NCBI RefSeq assembly: GCF_000204055.1
Contig: NW_006768765.1
Location: 1,782,658 to 1,846,657 of the forward strand
Reading direction: 5' to 3'
Origin: Melampsora larici-populina 98AG31
Lineage: Eukaryota > Basidiomycota > Pucciniomycetes > Pucciniales > Melampsoraceae
Length of the DNA stretch: 64,000 bases
Translations under genes and position numbers: made by a program
In this document: positions 10,322-22,107 of the stretch, piece after piece
Position numbering within the stretch: position 1 is the first letter of the stretch
Layout of the letters: each line of letters opens with the position of its first letter
The notes under the pieces: model-generated
Seen by the model: the letters and a program-made list of their open reading frames with translations, nothing else
Databases searched by the model: none
Told to the model about the DNA's origin: nothing

Positions 10322-13159
10322 TTTAAGTTGATGAATTGGAATAGAATGTGTTTAGGAAAGGAAAAAAATGTAAAATGAAGTAATAATCTAGAGGTACCAT
10401 TTATTTGGGAATGCGTGGAAAAAGAGAGGTTTGGATTTACAGAAAATTAAAACAATGAACTCATTGACATATCAATTCTTTAATCTTTCTGGATCATCAT
10501 AACTCTTAAGACTCGTGCTTATCTGTGCTCCGGTAATTCTCACAGTCTTCAAAGTATCTGGAATTACTTGTTTGGTGTTCATGAATCAATGTGATGTGAT
10601 TTTGAACAGATGTGAAAGATTTTTTGTGAGATTTGTAAGTTTACAATTCAAAACCTTTATCAAAGATTCTAGTTGTAAAAGAAAAGTGAAGAAAGAAATG
10701 TAGGGTGCATTGTTGTAAGTGAAAAGATAAATTTGTTGTGATGAAGAATAAAAGTAAAGTGAGATTAAAGAAAGTATAATAAGAATTAAGAAAAGTTTAG
10801 AGAAAGTTGAAAAAGATTTAGATCCAACTCAAGATTTGATGAGTTAAGTATAATTCAGAATCAGATGATCAGATGAGAATATATTAAATCATTAGAAGTG
10901 ATTGACTAAATTGTTGATAATTCATGCAGTCTGATAAGACTCAGAGCTATGATGGATTGGCTCTGATTTCTCTTCTCTGAAATTTTAAGATCAATTGCTT
11001 GTGATCCAATTAAACAAATAAGTGGAGAGAAGGAAGTTGTGTGATGAAGGTTTTGTGGCTCAAAAAAATGACAACAAGAAAGTAGTTTGGTATTAGTATT
11101 GGTGAAAAGATTAATGCTGTCTAAAAGAAAACACACACTCATATATACTTGGGAAGAACCTGGTTGCATGTATGCTTGATTTCTTAATTATCTGCATGCC
11201 TACCCTGAGTTTTGTTGCACCTGGAGTTCTGGTATCAAGAGTGAGAAGTCTTGACTGTTTTGGCACACCTGGAATTCGCGCGATTGATTCATCGCGGTCA
11301 TCTTTGTTTGATTAAGAAGCATTTTTTTAATGTGAATGCATTGGTTGGGGATTGATCAATTTTTTTGGGTCGATACCTTTGGCCTAACGGCGTGGTGGGT
11401 AGGTCTTGGTTGTTCCTAAAAAAACTATTTTCTTGACGTACCAACCCTGGATCAGGAATTCATACCTCCCTCAAATTCAGACTCAGTGTTGATGAGTATG
11501 AGATATATTGGCAAAAAGTGTTGGGTAGGTAAAGAAAACAATCATTGGATTTGTCACTGACAGGGCCATGATTTTGGGCAACACCTGTCTAGTGGCAGTG
11601 CACCTCATGAAGATGTGAATGTCTACATTTTTACCCTGCGACTGGCAAGCGTACCGACCAAATACTAAGGGACGGGTGATGTGGGCTATTTTTTGTGAGT
11701 TTTTTTTGTCACACCTTACCGAGCATATTGCTCAAGCTCAAAATATGACATTTGATCAATTTTGTACGGTAAGGAATCCGTGAGTTTGAGTAAATCTACC
11801 ACGAGTTGTTTACCCTGATAAGTTTATGTTTACCCTGAGCTTTACAAGTTACTTACCTAAAGTCCCTCCCTTCCACTCACGAGTATGTAATATAAGATTT
11901 GAAACTTTATCAAATATCCCATAATAGTGATTGACAGCGATGATCACAATGAGGTGTTGAATGTTTGTGATAAGATACTTCTTATCTTTCCAAAGTTAAT
12001 CCTTCATATCATGATCTTATCAGGTCCATTGTATTCACAAAACGAGTATCTTGATCATCATCTATAAGATATGTAATTCCAAGTCTTGCAGAACGTTCTT
12101 CGTATTCCTTTCATAAAAATCTTCGCGACTCTCTACACAGCTACTTCTTACATATTTACTCAGGTCGTTTCGTCGGCCAGTTGTCCCCGTCAAACTCCCA
12201 ATTTATTTCCATCGGGGATTATCATGCTTATATATATGCAGGATCAAATTTGACAAACTTGTCCTGCATAGGTTACCTTGGAGTCTTTTTGGTCGGTGAT
12301 TTGTAGACGATCTATAGGGAGACGTGGGCTTGATATGTCATGTCTTATCAGTGGAGAAAAGAGTCTTTTTAAGAGATCTGCTTTTTAAACACTCCTGTCA
12401 TATGTTGCTTGTTACAAATTGTGGACACGATGTATACTTCTAAAAGTTGATCAAGTGGGGGTCCGGTCACAAATAAAGGCAATGTATAGAAACTTAACCA
12501 TCGATTGTCACAAACGAACTGAAGTAACATGTTTACCTTTAATCTGTTCCAGATACGCCGTGGTGATGTCCTCATCTTGGGCAAACTCTCATGATGGCAG
12601 GGATATTATCTGAGGGTCCAAGGGATCAAAGGTCAAGCTGATGATATAAACTCAGATCAATTAGATACCTCAATCGTCTTGGTCGATTATCTTTGGCTCT
12701 GTCTAGGGTTATTGTAGTGCATCGAGGGCATTGAGATACGCGGCTGCTTGTGATCAACAGTCCGATGGCTATGATGATAAGTTATGAATCGCCTACGATT
12801 TGAAGAATTGATCAATCGATAAGTAAGTAAATGACGTGCTGACTTTCTCGCGACCAAGAACATCCACACATTTTCAAGCGCGCGAGTCGGACTGGTATAT
12901 ATCAGACTAAACAGCGTTCGACATTCGGAATTCCTTCGCCTGCTTGAGCGAAGCAAGGTGGAATCAACCTTGAATCTCCTTCCATCAAACGCGCGACGTT
13001 GTGGTGAGCCGCACGCCAGGGGAAGAAGGTAGGTTAAAGTCTCGAGGTCAAGAGGTCAGATATCATCCTTGTTGCAACTTGCAACCGCTGGGTCACTTTT
13101 GAGATAAAAGCAGAGGAACATCTGGAACACTGTTTCAAAAGATTGCTCGACTCTTGGAG
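10322..13159. other. Gene-poor intergenic DNA
   Basis: About 2.8 kb with only short open frames. The first kilobase is AT-rich; from about 11.2 kb the base composition becomes more mixed, with GC-richer patches. No repeat borders, RNA gene or domain signature were recognised. Confidence 0.4.
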
Positions 13160-13450
13160 TCATTGAGCATGAGCGGGCCCGAGAATGTTCTGCATAGAAT
13201 ACAGACTATCGGGTGACGTTTCAGGCTTTCGAGCCTTTTCGAATTGTTTCAAGCATTCAAACGTCAAGATGAAGCGGAACACAGCGGGATACTGCGGGTC
13301 AGATGAGATTTTGTACCCCTCGTTGGGATGTGTATGACGTCCATCTTGACGAGAGAGCACATCGCCAGAGGATTCAATTTCTGCCCAGTGCCAACGATCT
13401 CCTTAACTACATCCCTAAAAGATTCCCTCTTCCAGGATCATTCTCATTTT
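13160..13450 (-). other. Possible exon(s) of an unrecognised minus-strand gene
   Basis: On the minus strand a frame ending with TGA at 13160 reads DRWHWAEIESSGDV onward through SSDPQYPAVFRFILTFE to a final GPAHAQ. Its amino-acid make-up is more protein-like than the shadows around it. It is preceded by TTAAG and CTTTTAG sites that could be acceptors. A second protein-like stretch lies at 13430-13600 (ending in RFQGK). No family is recognised and no complete model could be built, so this may be chance or a relic. Confidence 0.2.
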
Positions 13451-13944
13451 TCTAGTTGTATTGTTTAGCTGATCACGCTTCCCTTGGAATCGAATTACAG
13501 TACCTCCTTTGAGTTCTTTTCGGCAGCAATTCGTCGTCAAGCCTGGCTCGAAGGCCCTGCTGGTACACTTCCTGAAGGACACAACACCCTTAGTTGACAT
13601 CTTTTGTCTATTCTTTTATCTCCCTGGTCACCTTCGTCAGCAGAACCCCTCTCCTTTTGGCACCCGATACCCACTTCTTGGACACCAACGGTCATCTTGA
13701 ACATCAAGCCTTTATTTCTAGCCAGATCGTTTACGCTCAAGTCCTGTACTCTTGAAGGACACACCATTACGCTGAAGCACGTTTTCGACCGAAGGACAAA
13801 ATCATTGCTTTGATACTCAGTTTAAGTCCGGCCATCCATCATCCTACGACACATCTCGTCTGGCTGCGTCTTTGGATTGTCATGCGTTGAGACTTCCACC
13901 GTACAAATTCAAGAAACCAATCAACTCCGATACCCCCCTCAGAA

Positions 13945-15241
13945 ATGGATGAAGATAGCTCTTCTTCATCGAGCTCCTTACTGAAGCGAGATGAGCAGTC
14001 AAATCATCTTAAACGTCAATTACTTGGAATTCCAGACGTTCCAGATATAAAAGCGGAATTAACTGCAAACAAAGCACCAGGCTCGCCTCCGACTGGAGCA
14101 GGGCCATCACCATCGCCTCCGACTGGAACAGGGCCTTCGACAGGCACTGCACCTTCGTCTCCTTTGCCTGCCACTCCCTCGCCGACCCCTGTTCCGAATA
14201 CGAGTTCGAACACTCCGATACCACCTGGTCCAACGTCTCAGCCTGCACCTGCCGCCACACCAGCACCCAACGGCCTGACACCTACGTCTCCTAACAACAC
14301 TAATTCTCCGCTCGCACCTTTTGGCCCCGCTATCAATGGCAATGGCACAACTACTCCTACAATATCTCCAAACTCGTCTACTCCAATTCCTGGGGGAAAT
14401 ACTACCTCTCCAACCGCTTCCCAAAATACAACTCATCCGACCAATACTACCACCTCTGAGCTGCCCACTAGCACAGGAAATACTACAGCTCCTTTTTATA
14501 AGCCACCGCCCAAGCGGAACAAGGATAATGGGATCGCCACCACTACAGTGAAGACTATGGTCTTGGTTGTATGTGTGATTGCTGTAGTTTATTTCCTTTG
14601 GACTATCATCAGAAAGTGGAAATTCAAACCGAGTCGGAAATTTGAACAAAGATTGGAAGATTATGATGAAAACCTATTCGATCCTCGTCCTCCTTGTAAG
14701 TATTCACAGTATCACGCTTTTTTGAATTGCATTTCGAAATTGTGACTGATTAGTGTTTGTTCTTGATTTTGAAAGCTTTTGGTGAGAAACGTTATGACTC
14801 ACACTTGCGTCCTTCCTCGATCACTTCTGCTTCGAGTCCTTCTTCTGCAAATCGTCGAGGGAATGGACAATTCCTCGGCGATGGAAATTATCCAGGCCCA
14901 AATACATCAGTAAGTGGTTACAGTCAGCCTGGTCCTAGGGTTGGAGAGTTTTACAGTCATCCGTATGAAACCCACGTAAGTACAGCAGACTTTTCGAGAA
15001 AGGAACATTGCTGGAGTGATTTTTCTGATCTTAATGATACCAATTTCTGTAGAATGTCGACGACCCCACCAGCTTATCCCTCGTCTATCCTCCGAAAAGA
15101 GGCTACACGCTTGAAATGGATTCACCCGATACTGCTTATGCAGGTCCCAAAGACAAAGAACCTACCAAACCACGTCCTGTTTTTGAATCCAACATACATC
15201 GTCTTTCAGATCTGAGCCTAGGTGCAAAGTTTGGAGCTTAG
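13945..15241 (+). CDS. Single-pass membrane protein with Ser/Pro/Thr-rich outer domain, paralogue A
   Basis: Three exons (13945-14695, 14776-14975, 15053-15241) encode 379 aa. After a Ser-rich start come two dibasic sites (LLKR, LKRQ), then ~160 residues of Pro/Thr/Ser/Asn with several N-glycosylation sequons. A transmembrane helix lies at about 204-221 (MVLVVCVIAVVYFLW). It is followed by the juxtamembrane block RKWKFKPSRKFEQRL and a cytoplasmic tail ending GAKFGA. No cleavable signal peptide is visible, so the helix probably acts as signal anchor unless an upstream exon exists. The layout resembles a mucin-like wall or stress sensor, but function is not known. The next gene (17434) is a paralogue with the same intron position after RPP. 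The second and third exons were joined by phase-0 GTAAGT and a CTGTAG acceptor. Confidence 0.75.
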
Positions 15242-17433
15242 TGACGAGCATTGGGGGAAATAGAAGCTTACATTTACGATTCTACCACTACCACAGAGAA
15301 CTATCAATTGGTATTGATCTGAACCTTTTCTTGATCTTGGTCAGGTGATGAAGCCTTGTTCATTTTTCCACTGCATTTTTTGGAATTTGAAAGTTTTGCA
15401 TGCATTAACCTTTTTTTTCTTTACTTTCGACTACGGTTGTAATATTATATTTGAACCACTTTTGTTTTTCACTTCATAAATCTTGACATCTACTATCCTT
15501 TTGATTTCAAACGTCCCAAAGCGGTCATAGGAAAACATTCAGTACAGCATAGATCTATGTATATATTTGTATTTCTCTTCTTTCTTTCAAATTGCATTTC
15601 AAAATATACAACTATTATAAAATTCATAAATTCATGGACATTGGAAATTATTGTTTAATTTGGGATTTGCCCTTTTCCCCTCAAATGCATGGAGCTCATC
15701 TATATGGATATCACCCATCTCACGCCTGCACATTGCTCTATCAGCGCAGGCATCCTAATTGCCACGCCTGTATCTTATTTTAAGATTACCGCATTGCTGG
15801 CATTAGGTTTCTAAGTCTTGCAATATATGCAATCACTGCAAGTATTGTGAATCTTTTTATTTTGTTATTTTCTATTGAGAAACCAATAAAAATGTATGAT
15901 TTGATGTCTTGCACTTGTGGATCTACCGTAATCAGAGCTATGTCATCAACAAAATCCAACAATGATCAAAGAGAGAGGTTTTGCCATTTTCCCCCTTCAC
16001 ACCTAAGCCACTTCCAGGTTGATCCATAGACAGTTTGATGAATACATGACTTGCTTCAGCGCTATACCGTAACACCTGATTCTACTAGTATATAGCTTAT
16101 GACATATATGCAACTTTCTCAGCAAGTGGAAGCCATTGATTTATCCATGGCTTCATGAAGAAAATTTGGAGTCCAGCATCTCACCCTCTCAGACTTTCCC
16201 CTTTTCCCACATCCAAAGGCATACATTGAGCTAGCTTAACACAAGCCCCACCCAGCACGGCACCCGGATCCTGCGGAGGAGGATCGAGGTCCCTACTTCT
16301 TCTTTTCGAGTCTATCTTGCTTGTCAATTCTTGATTTTTTTTATTGTCATTTCATAGTGATGTACTACTAGAAATGCGGTTAATCTGTGAGTTTCAGGTT
16401 GTCACTGTCAGCTTTGTAAAAGCTGCACACGCTGATCGAAAAGGTAAACGAGACAATCTGAGGGTAAAAAGGATTGTCGGGAAAAAAATGTTCAAGTTTG
16501 ATAAAGAAAAGGAAAATAAGGTAAACAGCGGATTGAACCCTTTAGACCCCAAAGTTCAACATTAAGATCAAAACCATTCGAATCATAACACAAGTGTATG
16601 ATGTCATGAAGAAAATCGAAGAAAGATTATCCCTACATCATTCAAAGAGTGCACTATTGAACTGTTCAAATATCCATGGCTTCATTCAACTTTAATAGCT
16701 GATGAAACACCATGATCCTTGACTTTACAGGTGAAATATGAAAGCAAAGACAGTCAAAGGAGCTGCCCTATGCATCATCAACTACAAGTGGCCGCCGAAG
16801 AAGACTAAAGCGATTCCTTGCAGATCCTGTTCCCTGGGTAGCGGACTGATGCGCTATGGATATGCAAAAAGACAATTCATCATGATGCGAGTAAAACGTT
16901 GAAGTGGAGAGGGTCGATTATTTGAACATGAACAGTGGATCAGGTTAAACGCTTACCAGCATAGCCCCATGATAGCTCACGATTCTCATTGTCAAAGGGT
17001 TTTTGATCATGGAATAACAAAGTTATGTGCAACAAGCAGTGACTTCATCTTGGAGAGAGAGGTGCCAATTTCTCGAATGTCGCTCAATGACGTCCAAGAC
17101 TTGCCCTCCCTGTGAGGTTGCCATGTATGCTAATTCAGTCGAAGTCGCCGCTACCAATGACCTTGCAAAGGTGACTTCTCAGACGAACAATTAATCGTCG
17201 AGAATCCCTTGCCTACCAAGTTACCTATCTGTTACCGAGATATATTTTCAACCTTAATGTGTTGCTGTTTAGTCACCGTTGTGCTCACAAACCATCGGTT
17301 TTAGTATTTCCGATTGACACTCAGAACAGTAAGAATTTCGTTGTACCAGTTTTCATGTCTTAGTCAGCCAACCTTCCAAATATGTTTTCCTCAACTTTTT
17401 GAATCGAACTCTCAAGTCAATTTTCGAAAAGCT
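15242..17433. other. Intergenic between the tandem paralogues
   Basis: No coding frame with gene-like structure was found. A 3' flank rich in T runs follows gene A. A GC-richer patch lies at 16230-16300, and the immediate upstream of gene B contains T/C-rich promoter-like sequence. The intergenic DNA itself shows no obvious duplication, so the tandem copies have diverged outside their coding parts. Confidence 0.4.
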
Positions 17434-19027
17434 ATGAGTCCTGAAGCTTTTCCTGGGGATTTATTTTCTTCAACAGAGCAAGCGGAATCGACTCTTGTCA
17501 AGCGAGAAGGTTTACTTGGTCTTGGATTGGACGTAGGTCTCAATCTTGGAGGTGATAAAAAATCTGAAAGTCGTACTTCAAGAGGTACCACACCAACTCC
17601 TCAGCCAATATCTAAGACGCCCATCGCTACTTCAAATCTTCAATCCCCATCTCCAACTGGCCCTCCAGCCACTGGAGCTAAATCCGAACCACCAGGCAAG
17701 GTCAGTCCTGGAACCAAAGCTCCTGGCGCACCAACCAATGGTGAAGCACCCTCAGTAATCACTGCGGCCAATGGAGGTAGTCCAGAAGCACCAAAAAAAG
17801 CTGGGTCTAGTGACAAAATCCCAGGTGAACCTGGTGATTCCCATCCAGTCAACACTCCGTCAAATGGAGGTACACCAGAAAAGGCTCTCCCTGATAACAA
17901 AAATCCAGATGCACTCACCACTAGTGAACCTCCAACAAAAACTCCAGTAGTTGGGAACAATTCTGATCCGCCAAGAAAGACAGGCTCCAACGATCAAATT
18001 GCAATCGGACCCAGCGTTGACGCACATCCGACCAACAATCCGGCTCCTGTGCCACCATCTGTGACTCCAACAACCAGTAGCACTTCGAATACGACACGTT
18101 CAGGTGGTACCAATCCGACTCCCAAAACATCGCCAACACCCGCTTCCAGGCCTATCTCAGACCCAGTCCCTCAAGGTACCCCATCTACCACGGGTGAGGT
18201 AGGTAACTCTTCAACGCGGATTCGTGGAAGCGATATACACACCCCGTTCTCTCAACCCACAAAAGTTCTTCCGCAAGCCAACTCAACCAGTGTTGATAGC
18301 TCTCCAGTTCCATTAGATACTCTGCGACCTGGAATCTCAAAAACTCCGAAATCTTCACACAAGTCTTCGAGCTCGCAAAACGAATTCACTACGACATTAA
18401 AGATTGTATTACCTATCGTAGGTGGTATTGGTGCACTTTACATCCTATGGACTGTCATAAGGAAATGGAAATTCCGACCAAGTCGTAAGTTCGAGCAGAG
18501 ATTAGATGGATATGATGTCTTTGAACCACGTCCTCCCTGTGAGTCTTGATAACAAAGCTTTTTTTTCTTACAAAAAAAAACAAAATCATCACATCACTTA
18601 CCGAGAGAATTTTTTCGTCTCTGATGTATCTTTTCTAGCCTTTGTTGAAAAGAGCTATGATCGAAATTATCCATCCCATTCTGAATTTTATTCAATGAAT
18701 CATACCGAAAATGGATCGAGCGCTGGTCACTCAGATTACTATAACGATGGAGTTCAAGGGAGCGGTAGTGGTCATACTCCTATTGAACTTGTCTACCCAA
18801 CTATGAAGGATGGGTATGAGTATAATCGATATTCTCCGCAAAGAACTTTTACACTTCCTGGGTCAAGCTCACCTAGACAAGATCCAGCCAATGATTATTT
18901 AACTCAACAGCAGGCTTATGCAGATTTACATGCAACGCTTCAGTTGCCGCCTCCGGTATTTGTGTCAGACTCGCATATACCTTCTTGGTATGAAATGGGA
19001 GTGGACCCACAGCCCGTTAAACAATGA
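17434..19027 (+). CDS. Single-pass membrane protein with Pro/Ser/Thr-rich outer domain, paralogue B
   Basis: Two exons (17434-18538, 18639-19027) encode 497 aa. Layout matches paralogue A: an acidic/Ser start, an LVKR dibasic site, then a long low-complexity outer region (about residues 40-315). The outer region contains degenerate repeats around NGGSPEAPKKAGSSDK and NNSDPPRKTGSNDQ. A transmembrane helix at about 322-341 is followed by RKWKFRPSRKFEQRL and RPPS. The intron splits the codon after RPP exactly as in paralogue A. The cytoplasmic tail shares a LVYP motif with A but is Gln/Tyr/Pro-rich at its end. Start: first ATG downstream of an in-frame open stretch lacking ATG. Function unknown; pairing with A shows a tandem duplication. 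Confidence 0.75.
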
Positions 19028-20182
19028 CTCAGTTGAATCAAGGCAAAATCTCTGGAACCTCGAAGCTAGATCATTGTTGGTTTTGCAAAATATATACTTC
19101 AGGTAATTTGCCATTCCCATCAAGTCTTCTCAGGTTCATATTATAGAGTCTGTCAGTTGTATTTATGATGAACAGTAACTACTTGTTGCTCTCCTCTAAT
19201 GTTGGTAGTTCTAGTTCTTCTTTCATTTTTTTTCAACTGATTAAAACTTTGTTTTCCCTTCAAATTTGATGCTGTATAAAAAAGATTCTTGTTTGTCTTA
19301 ATTTTGTATTTAAAATTGACAAGACTTTTTCTAATGATCTGTCAAATAATTGATATCTTGTAGTGTTGTGATTTCCTACAAATTTTGTGATATAAATTTG
19401 AAGGACTTTTCAGCTATCACTTGTTTTTCTCTCTTTTAAATGAATTTTATGTCATCTAGATTTAACTCTGGATGTTTTATCAGATACTCGAGTCCTAAAC
19501 ATACTACCAAAAAATGGACCAGGAAGATGATCATTGAGTTTCTTTTTTGGATCATTTTGCTGGAGAATTACACCTTTGGTCAGGACAGGGGTTTTCATCA
19601 TACTTTAAATTTCAGCCTGTTCTAGTTGGTTTGCTACTAGATTGTACCAACTTCAATTCATGATCTTCAAGAAAATGAGGTCTTGTGGAGTTTGAATCTT
19701 GCTGGGCCAAATAACTTTTGTTAAAGCATCCAAAACTCAGGCCTTCAGATGTTGCCATTCTGAATCTGACACACACATAAGGTGGATTTTATGTGTGCCC
19801 TTCGGGCCTACAGATTTTCTTTCTTTTTTTATTAGGCCTTGAAGGGGACTTGATCAAGTTGAGCAAACAAGTCTTGCATGTCAAGGACTCAATGGTTTGA
19901 GGTAAAAAAGGAACTCCAAGATACAGACTATTGAATATGTATTGAAGACATGCAGTGAAAATATCACCCCCTGTATCCGCCAATATTATGCTTGAGCCTT
20001 CAAAATTCCTTTGAAGGTACAAATCATTTGTCACAATCAGGTTCAGCTGTGGTATACCTGGCAGGGAAACGGTCTGGGATGGGTCTACCTCATGCACACA
20101 TTAAACAAATCTCAATCTTGATAATGAATGAACAAATTGAGCTGTAAGTCTTGAGGCTGAGCACACTGATTTTGGCTCTGTA
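19028..20182. other. Intergenic, no gene recognised
   Basis: This is the 3' flank of paralogue B followed by T-rich DNA. A frame on the minus strand at 19789-20097 has mixed composition but no start context or family. A 9-bp hairpin (CACACATAA/TTATGTGTG) lies near 19770-19800. Confidence 0.35.
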
Positions 20183-20186
20183 TGTA

Positions 20187-20894
20187 CAGTCATTTTCAAA
20201 AAGGATGAAAAGACGAGCACAAAAACTTGGTCATGTGGTCCGTGCGCGCGGCGGATGTCGCCGGAATGTGGGTGAATCCCGACAGCCACATACCGCCGAT
20301 ACAGCTCACACATAGTGCTTTTTCGGCCTTACAAACAAGTTCAATTCGGTTTTTTGACCTGGTAATTATATTGTTGATGGCACTGTGGCATGAAGCCGCT
20401 GCCGTGATGAATGTATCCTGCCTGGGCAGCGTGTTCGAAACGGCTGCGTGGTCTTTACTTTTACGGTCTCGGCAGATTTTCAAATGACATAAGTTTTTGC
20501 TTGTGAGGAAGTTTTCATCAGTTTATTGCTGCTCAGGTATAGCAAAAATAACCGTTTTTAGATGATGATTGTGGTGTTAGCACATTCCCATCAATTGTCC
20601 TAAGGCCATCCCCAAAACTCGGCAAAAAAGAGTCCCTTTCGAGGCTCGAACCGCATCAGCCACTCCAATACTTCTTCGCCATACCGTTCGACAATATCAA
20701 CTTTCCAAAGGAGCCTCAAAGTCAGGCTATATCGAACAATTATAAAGCTACAGTTCGAGATTTGTAGACTGTATGAGAACATTGCCGATATATGGCTGTT
20801 GGGATTCATCCACATTCCGGCAACATCCGCCGCGCGCACGGACCACATGACCAAGTTTTTGTAATCGTCTTTTCATCCTTTTTGAAAATGACTG
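20187..20894. mobile_element. Non-autonomous Tc1/mariner- or pogo-like element (TA target, ~110-bp inverted repeats)
   Basis: The element begins CAGTCATTTTCAAAAAGGAT and ends with its reverse complement. It is flanked on both sides by TA (20185-20186 and 20895-20896), the usual target duplication of Tc1/mariner-superfamily elements. The inverted repeats extend for roughly 110 bp (to about 20300 and back from about 20783) with a few mismatches, and include the shared GTGCGCGCGGCGGATGT block. The ~480 bp between them encodes no transposase. Open frames that look identical on the two strands are translations of these repeats. Confidence 0.8.
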
Positions 20895-20896
20895 TA

Positions 20897-21465
20897 CATG
20901 GTTTTTGATCACACTGTAATGTTGACCCACATCCTGGGGAGACTTGTCAAGTATTCTGTATGTCTTTTGAAGAAGAAATTGTCCAGAATTTCATATGAAA
21001 GACACAAGGGGATTTGTGGTTGCTATTGAATTTGCAATACAATAAGATCTAATACTTGAAAAACTTGTAATCTCACTTTGTGAAAGACAATTTACAACAT
21101 ATATTCTAGAAACACCAACTCATATCAGATATCCTATTACCATGAAACAATCCATAAACTCAACTAAAAGCTACACTGTTTATAACACACTCTGATTTGC
21201 AGCAAGGGACTTAACTATAACAAGGAAGCACAGTTTTGCCTATAAGGAAATGAAACTTTGGCACTAGAAGTTTTTGCTCTTATAAAACTTTGTGGCCTGA
21301 TAGTGAAGTTTTCTAGGGCCAAAGACCTTTTATGGGCATCTTGATTTAGAAGTCCAATACTGGTAAAAAGATAGCAATTGCTCAGTTCCTGATGATCATG
21401 TAATCAGCTGACAAGTAGGAAGAATTTGGAAAGAATTTAAAAGTAAAAAAAAAAATTAATGCTCA
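20897..21465. other. Intergenic between two mobile elements
   Basis: AT-rich sequence without recognised features. It ends at the left target duplication of the LTR retrotransposon. Confidence 0.4.
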
Positions 21466-21470
21466 CCCTG

Positions 21471-21650
21471 TGTTATGATCTTACATGTCACCGCTCTGTG
21501 ACACACACTATTATATGTCACTGATTAGATTACTATCTAGTGCGCATTGCGCCAGTTGTATTGCTCCTCATCTGACAATCTACCTAATAGCCAGAACCCA
21601 CCATTGCTGTGCCACGACTCTTGTCGAGAACCCATCACCAGGCCTTAACA
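21471..21650 (+). repeat. 5' LTR
   Basis: 180 bp starting TGTTATGATC and ending CCTTAACA. It contains a TATTATATG TATA-like box about 60 bp before the predicted RNA start (near 21570). It differs from the 3' LTR at one position (AGAACCCACC here, AGAAACCACC there). Confidence 0.95.
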
Positions 21651-21651
21651 T

Positions 21652-21661
21652 ATTGTCAGAT
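21652..21661 (+). promoter_or_regulatory. Putative self-priming primer-binding site
   Basis: One base after the LTR, ATTGTCAGAT is the exact reverse complement of ATCTGACAAT at 21570-21579 inside the same LTR. No tRNA-type TGG-starting primer site is present at the LTR border. In Tf1-like elements the RNA's own 5' end folds onto such a site to prime reverse transcription, so the RNA start is predicted at about 21570. Confidence 0.6.
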
Positions 21662-22107
21662 CTCAAAAAGACAAGCCTCGAGGCATCAAGCAAGAATCAA
21701 ACCGAAATCACCTTATTAGAATTAGGACTTTGATTAGATATCGAACATTAAGAACTCAATCGATTATCGAAGAAGTAGAATTGAAACTTACCACATCATC
21801 GGATTTAGATCTCAGAATACATTAGAAACTTTAATCCAAGATTCAGGACTCAACGTGAAGACTCCTGCACCCCAGACCTTGAAATCGATCTCCCGGACTT
21901 TAAACTTCAGAATTGATCAGAACTTTGATTTTCGATTAAGAACTATAACTTTGATAACCCCGCAAAACACCGATCACGTCTCCCTCGTACAGAATCCCCC
22001 AAGACGACGTCGATCTCGACAGTGACTCCGAACCGAACTTTGTCGACGTTCCCACAGAACCCCATCCTTCGCTGCAGGCCCCCCCTCCAAGCACACCTGA
22101 TACAGCT

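Noticed and set aside
11360..11420. tRNA-like GGTGGGTAGGTC box
   Set aside because: No matching B box or cloverleaf could be built around it.
14009..14649. Minus-strand frames opposite the Pro/Ser/Thr-rich gene
   Set aside because: Arg/Cys-rich mirror of the repeat codons; no splice or family support.
20227..20854. Two similar proteins on opposite strands
   Set aside because: They are the two arms of one inverted-repeat element read outward, not genes.
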